In this document: one piece after another, positions 41,369 through 48,686 of the stretch | How positions within the stretch are numbered: the stretch's first letter is position 1 | How the letters are laid out: every line of letters begins with the position of its first letter | Assembly: GCA_018364635.1 (NCBI GenBank) | Contig: JAGZLR010000004.1 | Span: 27,926-91,925 of the forward strand | From: Clostridiales bacterium | GTDB lineage: Bacteria > Bacillota > Clostridia > Lachnospirales > Anaerotignaceae | Direction: 5' to 3' | Length of the DNA: 64,000 bases | The notes under the pieces: model-generated | The model's database searches: none | What the model was told of the DNA's origin: nothing | What the model saw: the letters and a program-made list of their open reading frames with translations, nothing else | Translations under genes and position numbers: made by a program

Positions 41369-42055
41369 ATGGGAGATTTAGCAGAAAAATTGTTGGAAGA
41401 GCTGGAATGCGAGACAGTTTTTACAATTCCTGTGTTTGGTGGTATTCATATTGATGAGGCGACAGTAGTTTCTTGGATAATTATGGCTGTGGTCACTTTG
41501 TTAAGTATTTGTCTGGTGCGTGGGTTTCGTGTACATAATCCAGGACGGATACAGCAGGCAATTGAAGCTTTTGTGAGTTTTATGCAGGATATGTTTCACG
41601 GCATGCTTGGAAAAGAGGGACAGCCTTACGTCACTTATATGTGTGTGGTGCTGATTTATATTGGTATATCAAATGTCATTGGCATCTTTGGTATGAAGCC
41701 ACCGACGAAGGACTTAAATGTCACAGTTGGCTTATCACTAATGAGTATTATTTTAATTGAGTATGCGGGTATGAAAAAGAAAGGACTGAAGAAATGGGCA
41801 AAGGGGGTTGTTGAACCTGTACCAGTTGTTGCGCCTCTTAATTTATTGGAAATTTTTATTCGGCCGCTTTCTTTATGTATGCGTCTTTTTGGAAACGTTC
41901 TTGGTGCTTTTGTCGTTATGGAGTTAGTGAAAACAATTTTGCCGGTAGGGCTTCCGATTCCATTTAGTATGTATTTTGATATATTCGATGGACTGATTCA
42001 AGCGTATGTATTTGTATTCCTTACGTCTTTGTTTATCAAAGAGGCTTTGGATTGA
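41369..42055 (+). CDS. atpB: ATP synthase Fo subunit a
   Basis: Membrane subunit that forms the two ion half-channels beside the c-ring. The 228-residue protein has five or six membrane segments and the essential Arg in RPLSLCMRLFGNVLGAFVVM. The start is ATG 41369 with GGAAGG 8 bases upstream, not the in-frame GTG at 41360. It is first in the operon; no atpI precedes it. Confidence 0.95.
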   Translation: MGDLAEKLLEELECETVFTIPVFGGIHIDEATVVSWIIMAVVTLLSICLVRGFRVHNPGRIQQAIEAFVSFMQDMFHGMLGKEGQPYVTYMCVVLIYIGISNVIGIFGMKPPTKDLNVTVGLSLMSIILIEYAGMKKKGLKKWAKGVVEPVPVVAPLNLLEIFIRPLSLCMRLFGNVLGAFVVMELVKTILPVGLPIPFSMYFDIFDGLIQAYVFVFLTSLFIKEALD

Positions 42056-42093
42056 TTTAAATTAGGAAAATAGGGAAAAGGAGAGATTAGATT

Positions 42094-42318
42094 ATGGAAA
42101 CATTAATAGCAGTTGGAGCAGGTATCGCAGTATTAACAGGTATTGGAGCAGGTATTGGTATTGGCATTGCCACAAGCAAAGCTGTAGAGGCAATTGCGCG
42201 GCAGCCGGAGGCAGAAGGTAAAATCAGTAAAGTATTACTTTTGGGTTGTGCTTTGGCGGAAGCAACGGCGATCTATGGTTTTGTTATTGCCCTCATGATT
42301 ATTATGTTTTTAAAGTAA
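42094..42318 (+). CDS. atpE: ATP synthase Fo subunit c
   Basis: Ring-forming proteolipid of 74 residues: two membrane helices joined by the polar loop ARQPEAEGK. The ion-binding acid is Glu56 (LAEATAIYG). Compared with the sodium-binding c-ring of Ilyobacter tartaricus, the Gln of GQG is Ile23 and the Ser after the Glu is Ala57, so the sodium ligand set is incomplete and proton coupling is the likelier reading. AAAGGAGA lies upstream. Confidence 0.95.
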   Translation: METLIAVGAGIAVLTGIGAGIGIGIATSKAVEAIARQPEAEGKISKVLLLGCALAEATAIYGFVIALMIIMFLK

Positions 42319-42337
42319 GAGGAGGCGGACGGCTGAT

Positions 42338-42823
42338 ATGCTGAGACTGGATTGGAACTTACTGTTTACAATGATTGACTTAGTTATTTTTTATTTCCTG
42401 TTAAAAAAGTTTTTATTTAAGCCTGTCAATGCAATTATGCAGAAAAGACAGGACGAATTAAATGAAAAGTTTTCTCAGGTAGCTGATATGGAAAAAGAAG
42501 CAAAGGAGCTAAAAAATAAATATGAGAGTGATCTGAGAAAACTAGAAGAAGAAAAAGCTAAAATTATTTTTGATGCAAAAACGACTGCCAGAAATGAGTA
42601 TGCACGTATTATAAAAAGTGCAGATAAGCGAGCAGAAGACATTGTTACAGAAGCTCAGAAAATTGCTGATGCTGAAAAACAGCGGACATTGCAGAGCATG
42701 GAGGCTGACATCACAGGCCTTGCGGTAGCAGCAGCGGCGAAAATTCTTGGGGATAAGACGACATCTTCAAGCAACAAGGCTCTTTATGATGAATTTTTAA
42801 CTAGAGCGGGTGAGACAAAGTGA
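42338..42823 (+). CDS. atpF: ATP synthase Fo subunit b
   Basis: Peripheral-stalk subunit of 161 residues: one N-terminal membrane helix (about 8-26), then a long charged coiled coil (about 35-130) that dimerises and reaches delta. AGAGGAGG is upstream. It overlaps the start of the delta-alpha gene by 4 bases (GTGA). Confidence 0.94.
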   Translation: MLRLDWNLLFTMIDLVIFYFLLKKFLFKPVNAIMQKRQDELNEKFSQVADMEKEAKELKNKYESDLRKLEEEKAKIIFDAKTTARNEYARIIKSADKRAEDIVTEAQKIADAEKQRTLQSMEADITGLAVAAAAKILGDKTTSSSNKALYDEFLTRAGETK

Positions 42824-44829
42824 AAAAGTTAGCGGTAGATTATGCAAAAAAGATCCTAAATCTTGGAATTCAAGAGGATGCTGTTGAGGAGACCGAGAAA
42901 GTATTTGATACTGTGCCTCAACTAAGACAAGAGATGTCTGACCCTACATTTTCTATTATCAATAAACATATTGTAATAGATAAAATATTCCCAGAGTCTA
43001 TTCGAGATATTTTAAAGATTCTTTGTGACAACGGAGATATAGGGCTACTGGATGATATTATCAAGGCTTATGGGGAACTCAAACGGCGGGAAGAGCGAAA
43101 TGCAGATGCAACACTTTTTTATGTTGTGCCTCCTACAGAGGAACAGTTAATTGGGATTAGACAATTTTTGGAGAAAAAAATGGGCCGCCCAGTGGAAAAT
43201 ATCCGATTGATTGAGGATAAAGACTTAATTGGCGGTTTCATCATTCACGTTGGAGACAGGGAGTATGACTGGAGCAACAGAGGTAGACTATACCAACTGG
43301 CACAAAAATTGACAGATGCACGAGCAGAAAAAGATAGTACAGAAAATATAATCTCAATTTTAAAAAGTGAAATAGAAAATTTTGATCTGGAAGTAAAAAA
43401 TAAAGAAGTAGGTTATGTGAAATGGGTAGGCGATGGCATTGCTAGAATCAGCGGCATCGACCATGCAATGTATGGTGAGATTGTCATGTTTGATAGTGGT
43501 GTCAAAGCTATGGTGCAGGATATCAAACGGAATGAAATTGGATGTATCTTATTTGGTACAGAAGAGACATTGACACAGGGAATGCGTGTTGTGAGAACTG
43601 GAAAAAGAGCAGGTGTTCCTGTTGGAGATGGATTTAAGGGCAGGGTTGTTGACGCCCTTGGAAGTCCGATTGACGGTTTAGGAGATATTGAGGCCGCCGC
43701 TTATCGACCGATTGAGTATAAAGCACCTGGAATTACGGAGCGAAAAAAGGTAAGTGAACCGCTGGAGACAGGAATACTAGCCATTGATTCTATGTTCCCT
43801 ATTGGACGGGGGCAGAGAGAATTGATTATTGGTGACCGTCAGACTGGAAAGACATCTGTGGCGGTTGAGGCCATTTTAAACCAAAAAGGAAAAGATGTTG
43901 TTTGCATCTATGTGGCCATTGGACAAAAGGCTTCTACAATTGCAAAATTAGTTTCAACGTTAAAGAAAAATGAGGCGATGGACTATACAATTATTGTCTC
44001 AGCAACGGCAAGTGATTCTGCATCTTTACAATATATTGCGCCATATTCAGGGACTGCTATGGCAGAATATTTTATGTATCAGGGAAAAGATGTTCTGATT
44101 GTTTATGATGATTTGTCAAAACATGCCGTTGCTTATAGGGCACTTTCTTTATTGCTGGAACGTTCCCCAGGACGAGAAGCATATCCAGGAGACGTTTTTT
44201 ACCTGCATTCTAGATTATTAGAGCGTTCTAGCCGGTTGAATGAAAAATCAGGTGGAGGATCTATTACTGCTCTTCCGATTATTGAGACGCAGGCCGGAGA
44301 TGTGTCGGCATATATCCCAACAAATGTGATTTCAATTACTGACGGACAGATTTTTTTGGAAAGCGATTTGTTTTTCTCTGGTATGAGGCCGGCGGTGAAT
44401 GTTGGTCTTTCGGTTTCCCGTGTTGGTGGTGCAGCACAGACAAAAGCGATGAAAAAGGCTTCAGGAAGTATTCGTATTGATTTGGCACAATATAGAGAAA
44501 TGGAAGTATTCACTCAATTTAGTTCTGATCTTGATGAGGGCACAAAGGCGCAGCTGGCTTATGGAGATGGGCTAATGGAACTTTTAAAACAGCCATTATG
44601 CCATCCTCTGAGTATGCATGATCAGGTAATCACTCTCTGCGCGGCAACACATAAGGTGTTTGTAGGGATTCCCAAATCTAAAATAAAGGCTTTTCAGATG
44701 AGTATGTTGGACTTTTTCGATACAGAGCATCCAGAGATACGGGATGAGCTGGAAACAATGAAAGTATTGACAGATGAGACGGAACAAATGATTGTGGATT
44801 TGGCAAACGAGTATAAAAGTAGGTGTTAA
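42820..44829 (+). CDS. ATP synthase F1 delta-alpha fusion
   Basis: One uninterrupted 669-codon frame encodes both delta and alpha. Residues 1-164 are a full delta subunit (OSCP): helical N-domain, then DKDLIGGFIIHVGDREYDWSNRGRLYQLAQKL. After a short linker (165-173), residues 174-669 are a complete alpha subunit: DVGYV-like start, Walker A GDRQTGKT at 338-345, and the C-terminal helical domain. There is no stop, ribosome-binding site or ATG at the junction (about 43310-43345). The start is GTG 42820. Normal F1 has three alpha and one delta, so this fusion implies three delta copies per enzyme unless it is cut or alpha is also made separately. Covers the places of atpH and atpA. Confidence 0.93.
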   Translation: MKKLAVDYAKKILNLGIQEDAVEETEKVFDTVPQLRQEMSDPTFSIINKHIVIDKIFPESIRDILKILCDNGDIGLLDDIIKAYGELKRREERNADATLFYVVPPTEEQLIGIRQFLEKKMGRPVENIRLIEDKDLIGGFIIHVGDREYDWSNRGRLYQLAQKLTDARAEKDSTENIISILKSEIENFDLEVKNKEVGYVKWVGDGIARISGIDHAMYGEIVMFDSGVKAMVQDIKRNEIGCILFGTEETLTQGMRVVRTGKRAGVPVGDGFKGRVVDALGSPIDGLGDIEAAAYRPIEYKAPGITERKKVSEPLETGILAIDSMFPIGRGQRELIIGDRQTGKTSVAVEAILNQKGKDVVCIYVAIGQKASTIAKLVSTLKKNEAMDYTIIVSATASDSASLQYIAPYSGTAMAEYFMYQGKDVLIVYDDLSKHAVAYRALSLLLERSPGREAYPGDVFYLHSRLLERSSRLNEKSGGGSITALPIIETQAGDVSAYIPTNVISITDGQIFLESDLFFSGMRPAVNVGLSVSRVGGAAQTKAMKKASGSIRIDLAQYREMEVFTQFSSDLDEGTKAQLAYGDGLMELLKQPLCHPLSMHDQVITLCAATHKVFVGIPKSKIKAFQMSMLDFFDTEHPEIRDELETMKVLTDETEQMIVDLANEYKSRC

Positions 44830-44832
44830 CCC

Positions 44833-45735
44833 ATGGCGTCAGCAAGAGAATTGAAAAGCAGAATACGGAGTACAAAAGATACAATGAAGATTACCAATGC
44901 GATGTATATGATTTCTTCTTCAAAGCTGCGAAAAGCAAGAAAGAGTTTAGCTGATACAGAGCCATACTTTTATGCTCTTCAGGATGCCAACAAAAGATTA
45001 TTAAGGCATATGCCGGAAATTGAACATAAATATTTTGAGCCTCAGAAGAAAGAAAAAGAAGCGCCTTCTAGAAAAGTAGGGCACTTGATTATCTCCGCGG
45101 ATAAAGGCCTTGCAGGGGCATACAATTCTAATGTTTTGAAGCTTGCTCAAAAGCAGTTAACTACAGAAGGAGAGCATTCTTTGTTTATTGTCGGTGAACT
45201 TGGTCGGCAGTATTTTAAGCGGCGTGGTATAACAATTGCTGACCATTTTCAGTATACAGCGCAGAATCCTACGATGCACAGGGCAAGATTGATTGCAGAG
45301 CGTTTGCTTCATCTGTATAATGCAGGGGAGATTAATGAGATTGATATTATTTTTACTAGGATGATAAATCACTTAGCGTCAGATGCAGAACGCGTGCAGC
45401 TTTTGCCTCTAAAACGGGAGGATTTTAAAAGTACAGAGGCAGAATTATCTCTACCAAGGGAAGAACTGACACTATATCCTAATGTGGAAGAAGTAATTGA
45501 GGGTATTGTGCCCAATTATGTGCAAGGGTTTATTTATGGTGCTTTAGTGGAATCATATTCCGCAGAGCAAAATGCTAGAATGATGGCAATGGAGTCGGCA
45601 ACCAAAAATGCTGGAGAGATGTTAAAGGATCTTTCGATTTCTTATAATAGGGTTCGACAGTCAGCGATTACGCAAGAAATTACAGAAGTTATCGGTGGCG
45701 CAAAGGTGTTAAAGAAAAACAGACAGTATGAATGA
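44833..45735 (+). CDS. atpG: ATP synthase F1 subunit gamma
   Basis: Central-stalk subunit that rotates inside the alpha-beta ring. The 300-residue protein begins ASARELKSRIRSTKDTMKITNAMYMISSSKLRKA and ends in the matching C-terminal helix with ESATKNAGEMLKDL...RQSAITQEITEVIGGAK; these two form the coiled coil. It starts 3 bases after the delta-alpha gene. Confidence 0.96.
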   Translation: MASARELKSRIRSTKDTMKITNAMYMISSSKLRKARKSLADTEPYFYALQDANKRLLRHMPEIEHKYFEPQKKEKEAPSRKVGHLIISADKGLAGAYNSNVLKLAQKQLTTEGEHSLFIVGELGRQYFKRRGITIADHFQYTAQNPTMHRARLIAERLLHLYNAGEINEIDIIFTRMINHLASDAERVQLLPLKREDFKSTEAELSLPREELTLYPNVEEVIEGIVPNYVQGFIYGALVESYSAEQNARMMAMESATKNAGEMLKDLSISYNRVRQSAITQEITEVIGGAKVLKKNRQYE

Positions 45736-45783
45736 GAGGAGGGGCGTCTGCGGTCATAATAGATGGAAAGCAGGCAATTATAT

Positions 45784-47172
45784 ATGACAAAAGGTAAAAT
45801 TGTTCAAGTCTCAGGTCCTGTTGTAGATGTTGAATTTGAATATACGGATTTGCCCCATATCAAGGATGCTTTGGAAGTGGATAATCATGGAACAAAGTGT
45901 GTGATGGAAGTTGCACAACATATAGGAGATAATGTTGTGCGCTGTATTATGTTGGCTTCTAGTGACGGGTTGTGCCGAGATATGGAAGTGACAGCGACAG
46001 GAAGTGGAATTCGCGTACCCGTTGGCGAAAAAACTTTGGGTCGACTTTTTAACGTGCTGGGAGAAACATTGGATGACGGAGAGAATTTGGACGATGTGGA
46101 ACATTGGCCGATCCACCGTGATCCGCCTAGTTTTCAGGAACAGAGTCCTGTTGTAACAATATTGGAAACAGGAATTAAGGTCATTGATTTATTGGCTCCT
46201 TATGCAAAAGGCGGTAAGATTGGTTTGTTTGGAGGTGCAGGAGTAGGAAAGACTGTTTTGATTCAGGAGCTTATTCATAATATAGCGACAGAACACGGCG
46301 GATACTCAATTTTTACTGGTGTTGGAGAGCGTTCCAGGGAAGGTAACGACCTGTGGACAGAGATGAAAGAATCAGGAGTTATTGACAAAACTACATTGGT
46401 TTTCGGCCAGATGAACGAGCCTCCAGGCGCAAGAATGCGTGTGGCGGAAACAGGATTAACTATGGCTGAGTATTTTAGAGATAGAAACCATCAAAATGTT
46501 TTGTTGTTCATTGATAACATATTCCGTTTTGTACAAGCGGGCTCTGAAGTCTCGGCGCTTTTAGGACGTATGCCGTCTGCGGTAGGATATCAGCCTACAT
46601 TAGCGACCGAACTTGGATATTTGCAGGAGAGGATTGCTTCAACCAAAAATGGTTCTATTACTAGCGTACAAGCGGTTTATGTTCCAGCAGATGACTTGAC
46701 AGATCCTGCACCTGCGACAACTTTTGCACACCTAGATGCAACTACAGTTTTGTCTAGAAAAATTGTTGAACAGGGAATTTATCCTGCTGTAGACCCATTA
46801 GAATCATCATCAAGGATTTTGGAAGAGGATGTTGTGGGTAAAGAGCATTATGAAACAGCGAGAAAAGTACAGGAAATCTTGCAAAAATATAAAGAACTCC
46901 AAGATATTATAGCAATTTTAGGTATGGAAGAGCTTTCGGATGCAGATAAGTTGACTGTTTATCGTGCAAGAAAAATACAAAGATTTCTATCTCAGCCATT
47001 TCATGTTGCGGAGAACTTTACAGGGGTGCCTGGATGTTATGTGCCTGTCAAAGAGACGATTCGAGGATTCCAAGCTATTATTAACGGAGAAATGGATGAA
47101 TATCCAGAATGGGCGTTTTTCAATGTTGGTACCATTGACGACGTAATCACAAAGGCTAGAACGCAGGGATAA
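45784..47172 (+). CDS. atpD: ATP synthase F1 subunit beta
   Basis: Catalytic subunit. Walker A is GGAGVGKT, with GVGERSREGNDL, the DNIFRFVQAGSEVSALLGRMPSAVGYQPTLATELG block and a C-terminal helical domain. From 45784 it has 462 residues and starts MTKGKIVQVSGPVVDVEF, the usual form. An upstream in-frame ATG at 45763 adds seven residues and lies 19 bases from AGGAGGGG, so the exact start is uncertain. Confidence 0.96.
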   Translation: MTKGKIVQVSGPVVDVEFEYTDLPHIKDALEVDNHGTKCVMEVAQHIGDNVVRCIMLASSDGLCRDMEVTATGSGIRVPVGEKTLGRLFNVLGETLDDGENLDDVEHWPIHRDPPSFQEQSPVVTILETGIKVIDLLAPYAKGGKIGLFGGAGVGKTVLIQELIHNIATEHGGYSIFTGVGERSREGNDLWTEMKESGVIDKTTLVFGQMNEPPGARMRVAETGLTMAEYFRDRNHQNVLLFIDNIFRFVQAGSEVSALLGRMPSAVGYQPTLATELGYLQERIASTKNGSITSVQAVYVPADDLTDPAPATTFAHLDATTVLSRKIVEQGIYPAVDPLESSSRILEEDVVGKEHYETARKVQEILQKYKELQDIIAILGMEELSDADKLTVYRARKIQRFLSQPFHVAENFTGVPGCYVPVKETIRGFQAIINGEMDEYPEWAFFNVGTIDDVITKARTQG

Positions 47173-47186
47173 ATAGAGGCGATAGG

Positions 47187-47606
47187 ATGAATACATTTGG
47201 ACTGAAAGTGATTGCTAGTGATAAGATTTTTTTTGATGGACGCAGCACAGCAATTGTAGTGCCAGTATCTGATGGGGAAATGGCAGTTATGGCACATCAC
47301 GAGAATATGGTTATTTCCATTGTAGAAGGTGAAATTAGGTTCCAAAAAGAAGATGGACAATGGGAATATGCGGTTACAGGCAGAGGCATTTTGCAAGTAT
47401 TTAATAATCGTGTGTTGTTGATTGCAGACACAATAGAGCGTCCTGAGGAAGTAGACATCAATCGCGCTTTGGCAGCGAAAGAACGGGCGGAGGAGCAATT
47501 GAGACAGAAAAGAAGCTTAGAGGAATACCTTCACTCTCAGGCATCTTTGGCTCGGGCGCTTTCTAGGCTGCGAATATCAGATAAGTATAGAAAAGGTGGA
47601 CTTTGA
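47187..47606 (+). CDS. atpC: ATP synthase F1 subunit epsilon
   Basis: Rotor-stalk and inhibitory subunit. The 139-residue protein has the N-terminal beta sandwich (VIASDKIFFDGRSTAIVVPVSDGEMAVMAHHENMV) and a C-terminal helical hairpin (from about 88, RALAAKERAEEQLRQK). Last gene of the atp operon; its stop codon lies within the -35 box of the following promoter. Confidence 0.94.
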   Translation: MNTFGLKVIASDKIFFDGRSTAIVVPVSDGEMAVMAHHENMVISIVEGEIRFQKEDGQWEYAVTGRGILQVFNNRVLLIADTIERPEEVDINRALAAKERAEEQLRQKRSLEEYLHSQASLARALSRLRISDKYRKGGL

Positions 47607-47649
47607 CACAATACTCCTTGGCGGCTATAATAGTTGCCAAGGAATTTTT
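47603..47649 (+). promoter_or_regulatory. consensus promoter overlapping the atp terminator
   Basis: TTGACA (47603-47608), exactly 17 bases, and TATAAT (47626-47631) form a perfect sigma-A promoter. The same bases hold a terminator-like hairpin: TCCTTGGC (47615-47622) with GCCAAGGA (47636-47643), then ATTTTT. The -10 box lies in the hairpin loop. The promoter would drive the HPr-like gene while the hairpin ends the atp transcript. Confidence 0.8.
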
Positions 47650-47669
47650 ATGTTGAAAGGGGTTATGTC

Positions 47670-47933
47670 ATGCAGGATACGCAACTGATAGAATTTTATA
47701 TTTGTTTTCATAGCGAGCAAGAAGAAATTGCATTTATTAAAGCGACGGAATCGGCAACGATAGACATTGATCTTATCAAAGATCATACGACAATTGATGC
47801 AAAAAGTATGTTAGGCGTCCTTAGTCTGGGATTGAATCAAGTTATAAAGGTTGTTTGTCATGGAAAAGATCAAGCTTTTTTAGACGCAGTAAGCCAATTT
47901 CAATGTGAGTCGTTGCAGAAAGAGGAAGAATAA
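47670..47933 (+). CDS. HPr-like protein with Ser46 but no phosphocarrier His motif (Crh-like)
   Basis: An 87-residue member of the HPr family. Ser46 sits in AKSMLGVLSLGL, matching the regulatory Ser46 block (KSIMGVMSL) of Firmicutes HPr in sequence and exact position. The N-terminal site where HPr has its His15-Ala-Arg-Pro motif reads ICFHSEQEE; a His is at 14, but the surrounding motif is absent. This resembles Crh, which serves catabolite control by Ser46 phosphorylation and does not carry sugars. The start is ATG 47670 with GAAAGGGG 7 bases upstream. Confidence 0.8.
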   Translation: MQDTQLIEFYICFHSEQEEIAFIKATESATIDIDLIKDHTTIDAKSMLGVLSLGLNQVIKVVCHGKDQAFLDAVSQFQCESLQKEEE

Positions 47934-47945
47934 TGTAGGAAAATT

Positions 47946-47977
47946 GCCGCAGGTGGTAAAGTCTGCGGCTCTTTTTT
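47946..47977 (+). terminator. terminator after the HPr-like gene
   Basis: GCCGCAG (47946-47952) pairs with CTGCGGC (47963-47969), then TCTTTTTT. Confidence 0.9.
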
Positions 47978-48110
47978 CTTGATTTTCTTAGAAAAGAGAA
48001 TATAATGCTAATATGTATAGTTTTATTATAATTATGAAATGAAAGAACTGTTTTGTAAGCTCCGGATGATATTCGGAGCATGTTTGCGTGAAGAAATGGT
48101 GGAGGATTTT

Positions 48111-48668
48111 ATGAAAGTGATTGTTGGTTTGGGAAATCCAGGCAAGAATTATGATATGACAAGACATAATGTAGGATTTATGGTGATTGATAAAATCGCA
48201 GAGGCGTATGATATTAGGGTAGACAGATTAAAGTTTAAGGCACTGGTTGGAGAAGGAAGAATTCAGAGAGAGAAAGTACTGCTAATGAAACCACAAACTT
48301 ATATGAATTTAAGTGGAGAAAGCGTGCAGGAATTATTATCTTTTTATAAAGTAAAGAAGGAAGATTTGATTGTAATTTTTGATGACATTTCTTTGAAGTT
48401 AGGCAGTACGAGAATTCGATTAAAGGGAAGTGCAGGAGGCCATAACGGGATAAAAAGTTTGATTGCTCATTTAGGCAGCGACGAGTTTCAGAGAATAAAA
48501 GTTGGTATTGGAGAAAAGCCTGATGGCTGGGATTTGACGGATTATGTGCTTAGCCGATTTACAAAAGATGAAAAAAATGCGTTAAAAAAAGGAATTGACC
48601 GTGCTCAGTTGGCATTAGAGTTGATGTTAAAAGACGGGCCGCAAGCGGCAATGAATCAAACGAATTAA
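48111..48668 (+). CDS. pth: peptidyl-tRNA hydrolase
   Basis: Releases tRNA from peptidyl-tRNA that drops off the ribosome. The 185-residue protein begins MKVIVGLGNPGKNYDMTRHNVGF, with the catalytic His20 and Asn10, and has FDDISL and GSAGGHNGIKSL. The start is ATG 48111 with GGAGG upstream; the longer open frame from 48039 is rejected. It is followed 18 bases later by mfd, as in Bacillus. Confidence 0.96.
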   Translation: MKVIVGLGNPGKNYDMTRHNVGFMVIDKIAEAYDIRVDRLKFKALVGEGRIQREKVLLMKPQTYMNLSGESVQELLSFYKVKKEDLIVIFDDISLKLGSTRIRLKGSAGGHNGIKSLIAHLGSDEFQRIKVGIGEKPDGWDLTDYVLSRFTKDEKNALKKGIDRAQLALELMLKDGPQAAMNQTN

Positions 48669-48686
48669 AATGACGAGGATAATCTA

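Noticed and set aside
43300..43350. Hidden internal start giving a separate alpha subunit
   Set aside because: In frame there is only a TTG without a ribosome-binding site, and the nearby ATG is out of frame.
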